The position numbers were made by a program, and so were the translations under genes. Of a stretch of DNA of 64,000 nucleotides, positions 32,265 through 41,663 are shown one piece after another. This DNA comes from Phenylobacterium sp. RIFCSPHIGHO2_01_FULL_69_31 (GTDB lineage Bacteria; Pseudomonadota; Alphaproteobacteria; Caulobacterales; Caulobacteraceae). The first letter of the stretch is position 1. The number at the start of each line of letters is the position of its first letter. Where the stretch lies: NCBI RefSeq assembly GCF_001824475.1, contig NZ_MHXN01000003.1, forward strand, positions 147,526 through 211,525. Direction: 5' to 3'. Under the pieces are notes generated by a model. The model worked only from the letters and a program-made list of their open reading frames with translations, was not told where the DNA came from and did not search any database.

Positions 32265-33482
32265 ATGAGCAGCACCCACACCGCGCCCGCCCGCGCCGCC
32301 GCCGCCGGCGTTCTCTTCGACGGCCTCCTGCCCCAGCCGCCCGATGCCGTGCTGGCGGTCAGCAAGATGTTCCGCGAGGACCCCCGCCCTGCGAAGATCG
32401 ACGTCGGTGTCGGCGTCTATCGCGACGCGAACGGCCACACCCCGGTGTTCGCGGCCATGAAGGCCGCCGAGGCCCGCCTGCTGGAGACCCAGGAGACCAA
32501 GGCCTACCTGGGGCCGGAGGGCGACTTCGGCTATCTGGAGCGCCTGTCGCCGATCATCTTCGGCCGAGGCGCGGCGGCGGACTTGTTCGGCGTCCAGACG
32601 CCCGGGGGCACGGGTGCCCTCCGGCTGGCCGCCGAGCTGGCGCACGCCGGGCGGCCCGGCGCTCGCGTGTGGCTGGGCGCGCCGTCTTGGCCGATCCACG
32701 CACCGATCTTCGCCGAGGCGGGCCTGGAAGTGATCTCCTTCCGCCACTTCGACCCGCAGACCCAGGCGCTGACGTTTGACGAGACCCTGGCGGCGCTCAA
32801 GGGCGCCCAGGCCGGCGATGTGGTCCTGCTGCACGGCTGCTGCCACAACCCCAGCGGCGCCGACCCCGACCTCGACCAGTGGCGCGCCCTGACCGAGGTG
32901 ATCCTGGAACGCGGCCTGACGCCCCTGATCGACCTGGCCTACCAAGGCCTGGGCGTCGGGCTGGACGAGGACGCCGCCGGCCTTCGCCTGGTCCTCGAGG
33001 CCGTGGACAACGCCATGGTGGCCTACTCCTGCGACAAGAACTTCGGCCTCTATCGCGAGCGGACGGGCGCGCTCTTCGTCCGGGCCCGGGCCCACGCCGA
33101 GGTCGTGCGCACCAACATCCTGAAGATCGCCCGCTGCGCCTGGTCGATGCCGCCGGACCATGGCGCGGCCGCGGTGCGGGTGATCCTGGAGGACGAGGCC
33201 CTGACGGCGCTGTGGCGCGGCGAGCTGGAAGGTCAGCGGGCCCGCCTGCAGGCGGTGCGCGAGATGCTGGCCGACGCCGACCCGCGCTTTGAGCCGATCC
33301 GCAGCCAGCGCGGCATGTTCTCGATGCTGGCGCTCTCGGCGGCCCAGGTGGAGGCCCTGCGGCGCGACCACGCCGTCTATATGACGGGCAACGGCCGCAT
33401 CAACATCGCCGGCCTGCGCGCCGAGACGATCGGCCCATTCGCCGCGGCCTACGACGCCGTCTTGCGCGACACGAAGGCGTAG
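32265..33482 (+). CDS. aromatic amino acid aminotransferase (TyrB/AspC class)
   Basis: 405 aa fold-type I aminotransferase of the aspartate/aromatic subgroup. The N-terminus has KIDVGVGVYRD, then NPSGADPDLDQW and the PLP-binding Lys K258 in SCDKNFGLYRERTG. A substrate-carboxylate Arg is expected in the C-terminal region. It transaminates aromatic or dicarboxylic amino acids with 2-oxoglutarate. It is convergent with the amino-acid permease, and the two coding regions overlap by 34 bp, a natural pairing of uptake and transamination. Confidence 0.88.
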   Translation: MSSTHTAPARAAAAGVLFDGLLPQPPDAVLAVSKMFREDPRPAKIDVGVGVYRDANGHTPVFAAMKAAEARLLETQETKAYLGPEGDFGYLERLSPIIFGRGAAADLFGVQTPGGTGALRLAAELAHAGRPGARVWLGAPSWPIHAPIFAEAGLEVISFRHFDPQTQALTFDETLAALKGAQAGDVVLLHGCCHNPSGADPDLDQWRALTEVILERGLTPLIDLAYQGLGVGLDEDAAGLRLVLEAVDNAMVAYSCDKNFGLYRERTGALFVRARAHAEVVRTNILKIARCAWSMPPDHGAAAVRVILEDEALTALWRGELEGQRARLQAVREMLADADPRFEPIRSQRGMFSMLALSAAQVEALRRDHAVYMTGNGRINIAGLRAETIGPFAAAYDAVLRDTKA

Positions 33483-34741
33483 TAAGCCAGGCCCAGGGCC
33501 AGCCAGCCGGCCAGCAGGGCATAGGGCTTCCAGTCCGTCCCGAAGCCCAGGCTGGCGATGACCACCGCGGCTGCCATGCCCAGCCCGGCCAGCACGCGCA
33601 CCGTGCCGCGGCCAAGGCGCAAGCGCGCCTGGGCGTGGACCTCCGGATGCCGCGCCGCGACGTTGTAGGCGGCGAGGCACGAGCCCAGGTACTTCATCAT
33701 CGTCGGGATGTTCACCGCCAGCAGCAGGAACAACAGGCTCGACGGCAGGAACAGGCCCAGGCAGCACGCGATGAAGGCCACGACCGTGGCCACGTGCGGC
33801 GTGCCGAAGCGCGGATGGATGCGGCCCAGCGGCGCCGGCAGCACGCCCGCTCGTCCCATGGCGTAGAGGAAGCGGGCGAAGACCAGGAACACGGCGTTCA
33901 TCGACTTCAGCAGGGCCAGGACCGCGGCGGTGACGATCAGCGGCATCGCCCAGCCCCCCAGCGCGGCCTCGGCCGCCGTGAGCAGCGGCGCGTCGCTGGC
34001 GGCCAGGGCGTCGGCGCCCACCAGGCTGAGGGCCGTGAACGCAATGGCCAGGTACACCACCACCGTCAGCGCCAACGCCAACGCCAGGCCCAGCGGCACC
34101 ACACGCTTGGGATCGGCCACCTCCTCGCCCACCTCCGTCGTGGTTTCGATGCCGAGGAACAGCTGGATCATCAGCGGCAGGGCCGCCAGGATCGGAACCC
34201 AGCCCACCGACAGGGACTGCTGGACCAGTTGCGGTTTCAGCGACGGCGCCCCGGCGATCACGAACACGGCGAACACCGCCAGCAGCAGCAGCATCATCAC
34301 CGTCTGCGCCCGCGCCGCGATGGCGACGCCCAGGTAGTTGAGCGCGAAGACGGCGAGGAACAGGCCGAACATCACCGGCTTGGCCGGAACCGCGATCACC
34401 CGTCCCAGGTAGCTGACCAGCACCGTGCCCAGCACGATCATCACCACCGCGTTGGACAGGATCCGCAGCCACACGATCCCGAACGCGATGAGCGGATGGG
34501 TGAACTGCCGCTGCCACTCGAACGACGCGGCGGTGCGGGGCACGGCCGAGGCCATGTAGGCGTACACGAGGCCGAACAGCACCATGGGCAGCGCGGCGAG
34601 CACGCAGGCCACTAGGATCCCCTCATGGCCCACCTGGGCGGCCGGCCCGAGGACCGAGAAGATCGAGGCGCCGATGGCGGTGCCGGCGCCCAGCATGACC
34701 AGGTCGATCAGGCGGACTCCGTGGCGGAGCTGGTCGGTCAT
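33449..34741 (-). CDS. APC-family amino acid permease
   Basis: 430 aa from ATG 34741 (GGAG 5 nt upstream); the longer open frame extends into the preceding peptidase gene and is not used. About 12 membrane segments. TM1 contains the APC signature GAGTAIGASIFSVLG, and a consensus amphipathic region reads GIETTTEVGEEVADPKRVVP. It imports amino acids, probably those released by the exported peptidases encoded upstream in the same three-gene operon (amidohydrolase, M61, permease). Its last 34 bp lie under the convergent aminotransferase gene. Confidence 0.9.
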   Translation of the reverse strand: MTDQLRHGVRLIDLVMLGAGTAIGASIFSVLGPAAQVGHEGILVACVLAALPMVLFGLVYAYMASAVPRTAASFEWQRQFTHPLIAFGIVWLRILSNAVVMIVLGTVLVSYLGRVIAVPAKPVMFGLFLAVFALNYLGVAIAARAQTVMMLLLLAVFAVFVIAGAPSLKPQLVQQSLSVGWVPILAALPLMIQLFLGIETTTEVGEEVADPKRVVPLGLALALALTVVVYLAIAFTALSLVGADALAASDAPLLTAAEAALGGWAMPLIVTAAVLALLKSMNAVFLVFARFLYAMGRAGVLPAPLGRIHPRFGTPHVATVVAFIACCLGLFLPSSLLFLLLAVNIPTMMKYLGSCLAAYNVAARHPEVHAQARLRLGRGTVRVLAGLGMAAAVVIASLGFGTDWKPYALLAGWLALGLAYYAFVSRKTAS

Positions 34742-34751
34742 TCGGGCTCCG

Positions 34752-36251
34752 TCACCACGTGCGGCAGGTCGCGTCCGGCACGGACGGAACACGCACCCAG
34801 GCGTACCCCTCCACCGGCTTGTCCGCGACGGTATAGGTCTTCGGCGTCCGCCGGAAACAGGGGCCGAAGGCGTTGCTCTCGGGGATGAACATCTCGCCAC
34901 CCAGGATCACGCTCTCCCATTCCGTCACCGCCTTCGGCCCGAGCTCCCGGGCGAGCATCACCTTCCAGACCGCGTGGTCGAAGCGGACGCCCTGCTGGCG
35001 ACTCACGAACATCGGCTTCAGCATGTCGTCCAGCTTGCGCTTGCCGCCCGACTTCGCGCGGATCCGCGCGTCCAGGCTGGCGAAATAGAGGCTGGAGCGA
35101 TTGTAGGGGACGTGCCGGATGCTCTCGTCGCCGAACCCGGCGTGGGCGATCCGGTCCGCCGACCAGTCGCGGGCCGGGCTCCCCCAGTAGCCGGCGGCCA
35201 TCTCGTTGATCTCTTCGCCGTAGGCCTCGATGGAGGTGAACCCGCCGCGCATGGGCAGCAGCGCGGTGTAGAAGGTGGTCAGCCCCTCGGAGAACCAGCT
35301 CGATACGCCCTGCGGCGCCTCGATGCCCCCGGTCCATTGGTGGGTCATCTCATGCACCAGGGTCCGGCGCGGTCCTTCCGCCTTCGGATCCAAGGGCCCG
35401 GAGCTGCGTGACAGCATGAACGACTGGGTGAGCGCCGTGGCGCCGCCAAACGGCGGGGTGTCCAGGAAGCGCATGAAAACGCGGTAGCGCGGCGACGGCA
35501 GGTAGCCGAACGACCGGTCCAGGTGAGCGTAGACCTCGGCGGCCCAAGCCATCTCCCGCTCGACGTCGAACGGCGCCTTGCCCAGCCAGGCGCCGCTGTA
35601 GCCGTCAGCGTCGCCGGCCGTCGGGTAGCGGTTCAGCGGGCCGGCCATGTACCAGCCTTGCATCAGGCGCGACGGCGGCCCCTGGACGGTGAATTGGCCT
35701 TCGCCGAAGGAGGTGATCCCCGCGGCGCCGGCCGCGAAGCCGGAGAGGTCCCAGCGGACCGTCGAAGTCCCGCCCTTCACATGCTCTGGGATCACCAGAA
35801 AACCCGAGCCGGCGCCGGACACGCCCCCGCCGGCAGGACGGATGCCGAAGGGCGGGCCGCCCGGCGAGCCCGCAGGCTGGACCTGGGACGCATAGGTGAC
35901 CGTCACCGGATAGCTCACCGGCCGATCCGCCTTCCAGTGCCGGAAGTAGGGAAAGCCGCCCGGCGCGGGCGGATCGTCTTTCGCGGTCAGCGGCACGAGG
36001 CCCTGGCTGTCGCGGACCTGGAGGTTCGTCACCCGGTCGGCCACCCCGCGCAGGGCGGCGTACACGACCGGCGCGGCCAGCGAGAACGGCCCTGCGTCGG
36101 CCGGCATGTCGGTGAGGGTCGAGCGGACCTCGATGGCGGCCACTTCGCCGGCGGCGTCGCGCACCGGCTTCAGGGTCGCGTCGAAGGTCTGGGCGGCCGC
36201 GGGCGCGGCCAAGGCCAGCAGGGCGCCGGCGGCGAAGGCGAGCTTGCGCAT
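34752..36251 (-). CDS. exported zinc metallopeptidase, M61/M1-like
   Basis: About 499 aa. A Sec signal (MRKLAFAAGALLALAAPAAAQ) opens the protein; ATG 36251 is preferred because AAGGA lies close upstream, though ATG 36257 is also possible. The catalytic HEMTHQW (HExxH) is near residue 311 and the third ligand Glu lies in WFSEGLTTFY, the gluzincin arrangement of glycyl-aminopeptidase family M61. No PDZ domain is evident, unlike its paralogue at 39969-41663. It lies between the amidohydrolase and permease genes on one strand. Confidence 0.83.
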   Translation of the reverse strand: MRKLAFAAGALLALAAPAAAQTFDATLKPVRDAAGEVAAIEVRSTLTDMPADAGPFSLAAPVVYAALRGVADRVTNLQVRDSQGLVPLTAKDDPPAPGGFPYFRHWKADRPVSYPVTVTYASQVQPAGSPGGPPFGIRPAGGGVSGAGSGFLVIPEHVKGGTSTVRWDLSGFAAGAAGITSFGEGQFTVQGPPSRLMQGWYMAGPLNRYPTAGDADGYSGAWLGKAPFDVEREMAWAAEVYAHLDRSFGYLPSPRYRVFMRFLDTPPFGGATALTQSFMLSRSSGPLDPKAEGPRRTLVHEMTHQWTGGIEAPQGVSSWFSEGLTTFYTALLPMRGGFTSIEAYGEEINEMAAGYWGSPARDWSADRIAHAGFGDESIRHVPYNRSSLYFASLDARIRAKSGGKRKLDDMLKPMFVSRQQGVRFDHAVWKVMLARELGPKAVTEWESVILGGEMFIPESNAFGPCFRRTPKTYTVADKPVEGYAWVRVPSVPDATCRTW

Positions 36252-36259
36252 CCCCATCC

Positions 36260-38281
36260 TTAGCGGGCCGGCGTCACGGGCGGCGGCGGCGCAAAGGGCC
36301 GGATCGCCAGGTGCTCATAGATCTCGGCCGGGTAGTAGGCGACCCCGCCGACCATGGTCATGCGCACATTGCGGATCTTGGAGATGTCGGCGACGGGATC
36401 GCCGTCCACCAGGATGAAGTCCGCCAGCTTCCCGCGCTCGATGGAGCCCAGCTGGCTGTCGCGGCCGAAGTATGTCTCGGCGTCCAGCGTGGACAAGCGC
36501 AAGGCCTTGCCGGCCGGGATGCCGGCCATGACGTACACTTCCAGTTCGCGCTGGCTGGAGAACCCCGTCCCGTCGTCGGTGCCGGGCAGAAGCTGGATCC
36601 CGCGGTCGTCCAGCATCTTCAGCGTCTCCAGCACCTTGCGGAAACCGGCCTGGTAGTCGGCGTCGTCCTGGGGCGTCGTGATGGTCACGAAGTTGCGCTT
36701 GCGATAGCGCTGGTAGCCGATCGGCACATGGTCGAGATAGGGTGCATCGCCCGCCTGTACCTGCCCCGAGCGCGAGAGCATCAGCCGCTCCAGGATCATG
36801 GCCGTGGTGTCCAGCGCGACCCCCTTCTCCTTCATGAGCGCGACGGTGGCCTGCACGCGCGGCGAGTTGAGGTCCAGGTCCTTGCCCCGCGCCATGCCCG
36901 TAAGCCGCAACGGCGTGCGGGTGTCTTCCTTGGGGTCGAGGATCCAGCCCAGCATCAGTTGATTGATGTGAGCGATATCGTCGTAGCCGTCGCGCATCAC
37001 CCGGTCGGGGGACGAGAAGGCCGGCACGTGGCCCGTAACGCCCAGCCCCAGCCGGTTCGCCTCGGCGGCGACGGGCGCGACCCAGTCCGGGTTGAAGCTG
37101 TTGTAGAGCTTGACCTGCCAATAGCCGCGATCGGCGTACCAGCGGACCTTGGTCAGCGCCTCGTCCAGGCTGTCGACCACGAAGCCCAGGCGGGCCGAAT
37201 AGGGGCTGCGGCCCTCCAGGAAGCCATTGCGGACGACGCGCGGCCCGGCGAGGCGTCCGGTGCGAAGGCCCTCCAGTATGGCCAGCAGGTCTTCGTTGTC
37301 GTTGCCCTGGTCGCGGGTGGCGGTGACGCCGGCCGCCAGGTTGAAGAGGTTGGACGACAGGCTGGTGTGCGAGTGCATATCGTGCAGGCCGGGCAGCAGC
37401 GTGCCGCCCTGCCCGTCGATCACGGTTTCGCCGGCAGGCGCCGGACCCGCCGCATCGTTCGCGCCCACCGTGGCGATGCGGTCGCCATAGACCACCACCG
37501 TCGACAGGCCGCTGACCGTCATGGAGACAGGGTCGAAGATGCGCACGTTGCGGATGCGGACCGGCCCATCGAACCTGTGCGCCAGCTTCGCCTGCGCCGC
37601 TTCGGCGCGGGCCAGGGCGATCTCCCGGTGCATCTTTTCCAGGACTGGGACCTGGGCCTCGTAGCCTTCGCGGATCAAGCCGCCGGAGGCGAACAGTTCC
37701 CCCTTGCGGTCGACTAGGACGTAGGTCGGATTGAGATCGATCCCCGTCAGCTCGTAGACGGTCAGCGGGACCGCGGCCTTGCCTTCGCCTAGGGTGATCT
37801 TGCGCACCTCGGTCAGGCGCAGCCGACCGGACGGCGCCACCGGCAGGGACCTGTCCGGCGCCTTCAGCAGCGCCTTGACGTAGACGCTCAGCATCCATGG
37901 GCTCACGTCGTTGCCGATATAGAGCAAGGGCTTGGCCGCGGGGATCTGTCCCCTGTCCGCCTGGCTCACCCACTCGGCCTGACCCGCTAGCCAGGAGTAG
38001 CGCTCCTGCACCGGGCTTCCGAACAGGGACTCGCCCTCGATGGTCCAGGTCACGGGGATGCCCGCGGCGTCCGCCTCGATCTTCTCGCGGGCCTTGGGGC
38101 CGCGGCCGTTGTTGCTCACCGCATAGTCGACGGAGGTGCTGCGCCCCTGGACCTCGGCGACCAGGTGGCCGACCTTCTCGCCATTGGCCATGACCACGTA
38201 CCGGAAGGTCTCGGCCAGGGCCGATCCCGACAGACACAGGGACAGGAGGACGCCGACGGCGGCGGCGGTTCTTGGCGGCAT
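36260..38281 (-). CDS. exported amidohydrolase (imidazolonepropionase/prolidase-like) with N-terminal domain
   Basis: 673 aa from ATG 38281 with a signal peptide ending near GSALAET. Residues about 25-260 form a beta-rich N-terminal part I do not recognise. The amidohydrolase TIM barrel follows, with metal ligands HDMHSH near 298-303, VKLYNSF, GVTGHVPAF, HINQLM and LLPGTDDGTG. These enzymes cleave cyclic amides or dipeptides, including Xaa-Pro types. It is the first gene of the operon with the M61 peptidase and the permease. The promoter carries the shared locus motif. Confidence 0.85.
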   Translation of the reverse strand: MPPRTAAAVGVLLSLCLSGSALAETFRYVVMANGEKVGHLVAEVQGRSTSVDYAVSNNGRGPKAREKIEADAAGIPVTWTIEGESLFGSPVQERYSWLAGQAEWVSQADRGQIPAAKPLLYIGNDVSPWMLSVYVKALLKAPDRSLPVAPSGRLRLTEVRKITLGEGKAAVPLTVYELTGIDLNPTYVLVDRKGELFASGGLIREGYEAQVPVLEKMHREIALARAEAAQAKLAHRFDGPVRIRNVRIFDPVSMTVSGLSTVVVYGDRIATVGANDAAGPAPAGETVIDGQGGTLLPGLHDMHSHTSLSSNLFNLAAGVTATRDQGNDNEDLLAILEGLRTGRLAGPRVVRNGFLEGRSPYSARLGFVVDSLDEALTKVRWYADRGYWQVKLYNSFNPDWVAPVAAEANRLGLGVTGHVPAFSSPDRVMRDGYDDIAHINQLMLGWILDPKEDTRTPLRLTGMARGKDLDLNSPRVQATVALMKEKGVALDTTAMILERLMLSRSGQVQAGDAPYLDHVPIGYQRYRKRNFVTITTPQDDADYQAGFRKVLETLKMLDDRGIQLLPGTDDGTGFSSQRELEVYVMAGIPAGKALRLSTLDAETYFGRDSQLGSIERGKLADFILVDGDPVADISKIRNVRMTMVGGVAYYPAEIYEHLAIRPFAPPPPVTPAR

Positions 38282-38307
38282 GAAGCACCCCTGGACGATG
38301 GGATCAT

Positions 38308-38339
38308 CGTACCTCCGAGGCCGGGATTTTCTATTCGAA
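38308..38339 (-). promoter_or_regulatory. shared locus promoter element F (amidohydrolase operon)
   Basis: Read on the minus strand, the TCGAATAGAAAATCCC core at 38339-38320 matches the locus consensus ACGAAARGAAAATCCGGCG at about 14 of 19, with a one-base insertion. GGTACG at 38313-38308 is the -10-like box. This is the weakest of the six copies. Confidence 0.5.
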
Positions 38340-38433
38340 GTGCGGGCCGACCGCCGGCGCCGCGACAACTTCAATGCAGACGCTCGCGCACGGTCACATA
38401 GCCTATGCCGCCGGTTTTCGCAGGTGGCGGCAG

Positions 38434-38465
38434 AACGAAAGGAAAATCCGGCGTACCCACGATAG
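38434..38465 (+). promoter_or_regulatory. shared locus promoter element A (S10 gene at 38497)
   Basis: ACGAAAGGAAAATCCGGCG at 38434-38452 is a full match to the consensus; after 7 nt comes GATAGC at 38460-38465, a GCTANAWC-like -10. Confidence 0.72.
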
Positions 38466-38496
38466 CCTTCGATCCTGGCCGGGTCAGGAGAGACGG

Positions 38497-39972
38497 ATGA
38501 CCGAGATCACCAAGCGCGCCCTGCTGGGCGCCGGCGCCCTCCTGCCCCTGGCCGCCGGCCTCGCCCACGCAGCGGAAAGCGTCCCGTTCGTCACCCGCCA
38601 CTCCGGTGTCTTTAACGGCCTGAAAGTCGACTATGTCGCGACGGTCGGCGAGACCGTGCTGAACGGCGCCGACGGCCAGCCGACCGTCCGGTTCGTCTGC
38701 ACGTCCTACATGAAGGCCGGTGGCGATCCGGCCAGGCGCCCCGTGCTGTTCGCCTTCAACGGCGGCCCCTCCAGCTCCTCCGCCACCCTGCACATGGTGG
38801 CGCTGGGCCCGAAGCGGATCGCCGTCGCCCAGGACCCCAAGGCGCCCCCCTTGCCCGCGTCCATGTCCGACAACCCGCTCACCGTGCTGGACGTCGCCGA
38901 CCTCGTCTTCATCGACCCGGCCGAGACGGGCTTCTCGCGCATCCTGCCCGGCGGCAAGCGTGACTATTTCTATTCCATCGGCGGCGACAGCCAGTCGGTG
39001 TCGGACTTCATCGTCGCCTGGATCCGCGCCAACGGCCGCGAGGCCTCGCCCAAGTACGTTCTGGGCGAAAGCTACGGCACCCAGCGGGCCGCCTTCATGG
39101 CGGGCCAGCTCGCGCCGGTCATGCCGCTGGCCGGGCTGTTCCTGTTCGGCCAGGCCGTGAACATGATCGAGACCAGCCAGCGGGCGAAGAACGCGCTGGC
39201 CTACGCCACCAACCTGCCCGCCCTCTGTGCGATCGCCGCCTATCACGGCAAGGCGCCGGCCTGGAAAGGCCAGTCGATGGAGGCGGTGGTCGACCGGTCC
39301 TACGCCTGGGGGATGGGCGAGTACCTTCAGGCCCTGCTGCAGGGCTACGACCTGCCGGAGGCCAAACGTCGGCGTGTGGCTGAGCGGCTACAGGCCATGA
39401 CCGGCATCGGCGCGGACTACTATCTGGCCAACGACCTCGCCATCACCAAGATCGCCTTCCTGCGCGAGCTGCTGAAGGCCGAGGGCCAGGTGCTGGGCAT
39501 GTACGATGCCCGCTACGTGGGGCCGGCCGCCAAGCCCGGCGAGCGGGGCGCCGATCCGTTCATGGCCACGATCGAGCCGATCACGCCGATGATGCGCGAG
39601 CACCTGTCGCGGAACCTGGGTGTCACTTGGCCGGTCGGCGACTACCGGCCCTACGCCCCCGACACCCACACCTGGACCTGGGGCGGCACCCTGGGGCCGG
39701 GCGGTCCGTTCCTGGACTACGACTATCCCAGCCGCATCGACCCGGCCTTCAAGGCCAATCCCGATTTCCGGTTGATGATCGGCACCGGCATCTATGACCT
39801 CACCACCACCGTGGGCCCGGCGCGCTACCTCGTCACCCGCAGCAACTGGCCGCGCGACCGGGTCTTCCAGCGCCAGTATGTCGGCGGGCACATGGCCTAC
39901 ACCCACGTCCCGTCGCACAAGGCCTTCACCGACGACATCCGCGCCTGGGTGACCGGCGGGCGTCCCGCTTAG
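38497..39972 (+). CDS. exported S10-family serine carboxypeptidase (paralogue 1)
   Basis: 491 aa from ATG 38497 (AGGAG 9 nt upstream). A signal peptide ends near AHAAES. The triad fits family S10: S192 in GESYG, D434 in GIYDLTT and H465 in GGHMAY; FNGGPSSSS is the oxyanion/carboxylate-binding motif. S10 enzymes remove C-terminal residues from peptides. It is preceded by the shared promoter element. Its stop interlocks with the stop of the convergent M61 gene. Confidence 0.92.
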   Translation: MTEITKRALLGAGALLPLAAGLAHAAESVPFVTRHSGVFNGLKVDYVATVGETVLNGADGQPTVRFVCTSYMKAGGDPARRPVLFAFNGGPSSSSATLHMVALGPKRIAVAQDPKAPPLPASMSDNPLTVLDVADLVFIDPAETGFSRILPGGKRDYFYSIGGDSQSVSDFIVAWIRANGREASPKYVLGESYGTQRAAFMAGQLAPVMPLAGLFLFGQAVNMIETSQRAKNALAYATNLPALCAIAAYHGKAPAWKGQSMEAVVDRSYAWGMGEYLQALLQGYDLPEAKRRRVAERLQAMTGIGADYYLANDLAITKIAFLRELLKAEGQVLGMYDARYVGPAAKPGERGADPFMATIEPITPMMREHLSRNLGVTWPVGDYRPYAPDTHTWTWGGTLGPGGPFLDYDYPSRIDPAFKANPDFRLMIGTGIYDLTTTVGPARYLVTRSNWPRDRVFQRQYVGGHMAYTHVPSHKAFTDDIRAWVTGGRPA

Positions 39973-41663
39973 TTGACGCAGCGATCGTCGGGCACGCCCG
40001 GCGCGCGAGCCCACTGCCAGGCGTCCACGACCTCGCCGCGCGGCAGGTAGGTGATCGGGAAGGTCTTTCCCTCGCGGGTCACGTTCAGGGTCAAGAGGCG
40101 GGACTGGTCGCCCTGCACACTGTCCATGGCCACCGAATAGGTGACGACGTCCCCGTCCTTCAGGCCCGCCTTCGCCGCCTCGGAGTCCGGCTTCAGGCCG
40201 CGGATGGTCTTCACGTCGCCGACGAGGGACTTGGGCTCGAATCCCAGATCGAAGCGGCGGAAGCGGCCCGTCGTGCGGATGAAGCAGGGGCCGAAGGCCT
40301 CGCTGCCGGGCAGCATCAGCTTGCCGGCCAGCATGTCGGCGTGGATGCGCCGGCCCTCGTCGCCCAGGTCCTTGGCCAGGAGGTCCAGCCAGCCGGCCTC
40401 GGGCACGGTCTCGCCCGCCGCGCGCCGCCGCACCATCTCGCGGATCAGGTCGTCCAGCGAGCGCTTGCCGCCGCTGGCCTTCCGGATCTTCTCGTCCAGC
40501 ACCGCGAAGTACATGGCGCCCCGGTCGTAGGGCAGCGTGCGGATGCGTGTGTCTTCCCAGAAGCGGGCGGCGATCTCAGCGTCCGGCGTGTCGTTCAGGG
40601 CGTTGGTGTAATAGCGCCGCGCAGTGTCGTTGATGTCTTCCAGGTACTGGTCCGGGGTGAGCATGCCGGCCCGCAGGGGCAGCAGCGCCTGGTAGTGCAC
40701 AGCGATGCCTTCGCCGTACCACTGGCCGCCGAGGCCGGAGGCGGTCCAGGTGTGGATCATCTCGTGCGCCAGGGTGCCCTTCAGGCCCTCCGGGTCCTTG
40801 GCCGTCTCGCCCCAGGTCAGGAGGAACGAGTTGCTGAGGGCCGCGCCGCCGCCGGCGTTGATCGGGTTGTAACGCAGGACCACCCGGTAGGGCGGCTCGG
40901 ACGGGTCCTGGAAGAAGCCGCTCATCCAACCGTGCAGGCGCTCGGCCCAGCCCATCAGGGGCCGCGGGTCGAAGGGCGGGTCGCCGAGCCACGCGGCGGA
41001 AAAGCCGGTCGGCTTCACCTGTTCGGGCACGCGCCGCATCTCGCCCGCCATGAACAGCGTGCGGTGCAGCCGTTCCACCGGGCCGGCGGCCAGGCGCACG
41101 TCGCCCTCCCCCAGACTGGACATGGCCGAGGCCTTGGGGCCCAGCGCCTTCAGGTCCCAGCGCAGCGAGATGCGACACGGCTTCCCGCCCTCGGGCAGCA
41201 GGATGAAGGTGTTGCCTACGCCCGAGACCCCGCCGCCCTCGGTCCGCAGGCTGTAGGGTGGGCCTGAGCCGCGAGCCGGCGGCGTGTTGTCCACAGGCGC
41301 GCGGTAGCGGACGGTCAGGTCGCCCTTCACGGCGCGCTTCGCCATCCAGTGGCGGGCATAAGCGATGGCCACGGGGTCGTCCTTGGCCGTCAGCGGGACC
41401 TCGCCCAGGGCATCGGTCACCCTAAGCCCGGTCAGGGTGTTGGCGACGGTGTCGGTGTTGGCGATCACGACTGGCAGGGTGAGCAGCGGCGCGCCGGCGG
41501 CAGCGTCCGCCTGGGGTATGGTCAGGGTCACGTCGACGAAGCCCTTGCCAGTCGCGCGGTCCATCGGCCCGGGCGCCAGGAGCACCCCAAACTCCGGCGC
41601 GGTCTCCGCGGCGGCGGCCGTGGCGACAGCGGCGGCGGCCAGGGCGAACAGGAGGCGCGGCAT
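39969..41663 (-). CDS. exported M61-family metallopeptidase with C-terminal PDZ domain
   Basis: 564 aa from ATG 41663, which overlaps the stop of the upstream gene (ATGA). Signal peptide MPRLLFALAAAAVATAAAAE. Catalytic HEMIHTW with the downstream Glu in GEGIAVHY gives the gluzincin site. A PDZ-like domain near the C-terminus (GLKPDSEAAKAGLKDGDVV) is typical of M61 glycyl aminopeptidases. It is translationally coupled to the ornithine cyclodeaminase homologue and lies downstream of the TonB receptor on the same strand. Confidence 0.9.
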   Translation of the reverse strand: MPRLLFALAAAAVATAAAAETAPEFGVLLAPGPMDRATGKGFVDVTLTIPQADAAAGAPLLTLPVVIANTDTVANTLTGLRVTDALGEVPLTAKDDPVAIAYARHWMAKRAVKGDLTVRYRAPVDNTPPARGSGPPYSLRTEGGGVSGVGNTFILLPEGGKPCRISLRWDLKALGPKASAMSSLGEGDVRLAAGPVERLHRTLFMAGEMRRVPEQVKPTGFSAAWLGDPPFDPRPLMGWAERLHGWMSGFFQDPSEPPYRVVLRYNPINAGGGAALSNSFLLTWGETAKDPEGLKGTLAHEMIHTWTASGLGGQWYGEGIAVHYQALLPLRAGMLTPDQYLEDINDTARRYYTNALNDTPDAEIAARFWEDTRIRTLPYDRGAMYFAVLDEKIRKASGGKRSLDDLIREMVRRRAAGETVPEAGWLDLLAKDLGDEGRRIHADMLAGKLMLPGSEAFGPCFIRTTGRFRRFDLGFEPKSLVGDVKTIRGLKPDSEAAKAGLKDGDVVTYSVAMDSVQGDQSRLLTLNVTREGKTFPITYLPRGEVVDAWQWARAPGVPDDRCVN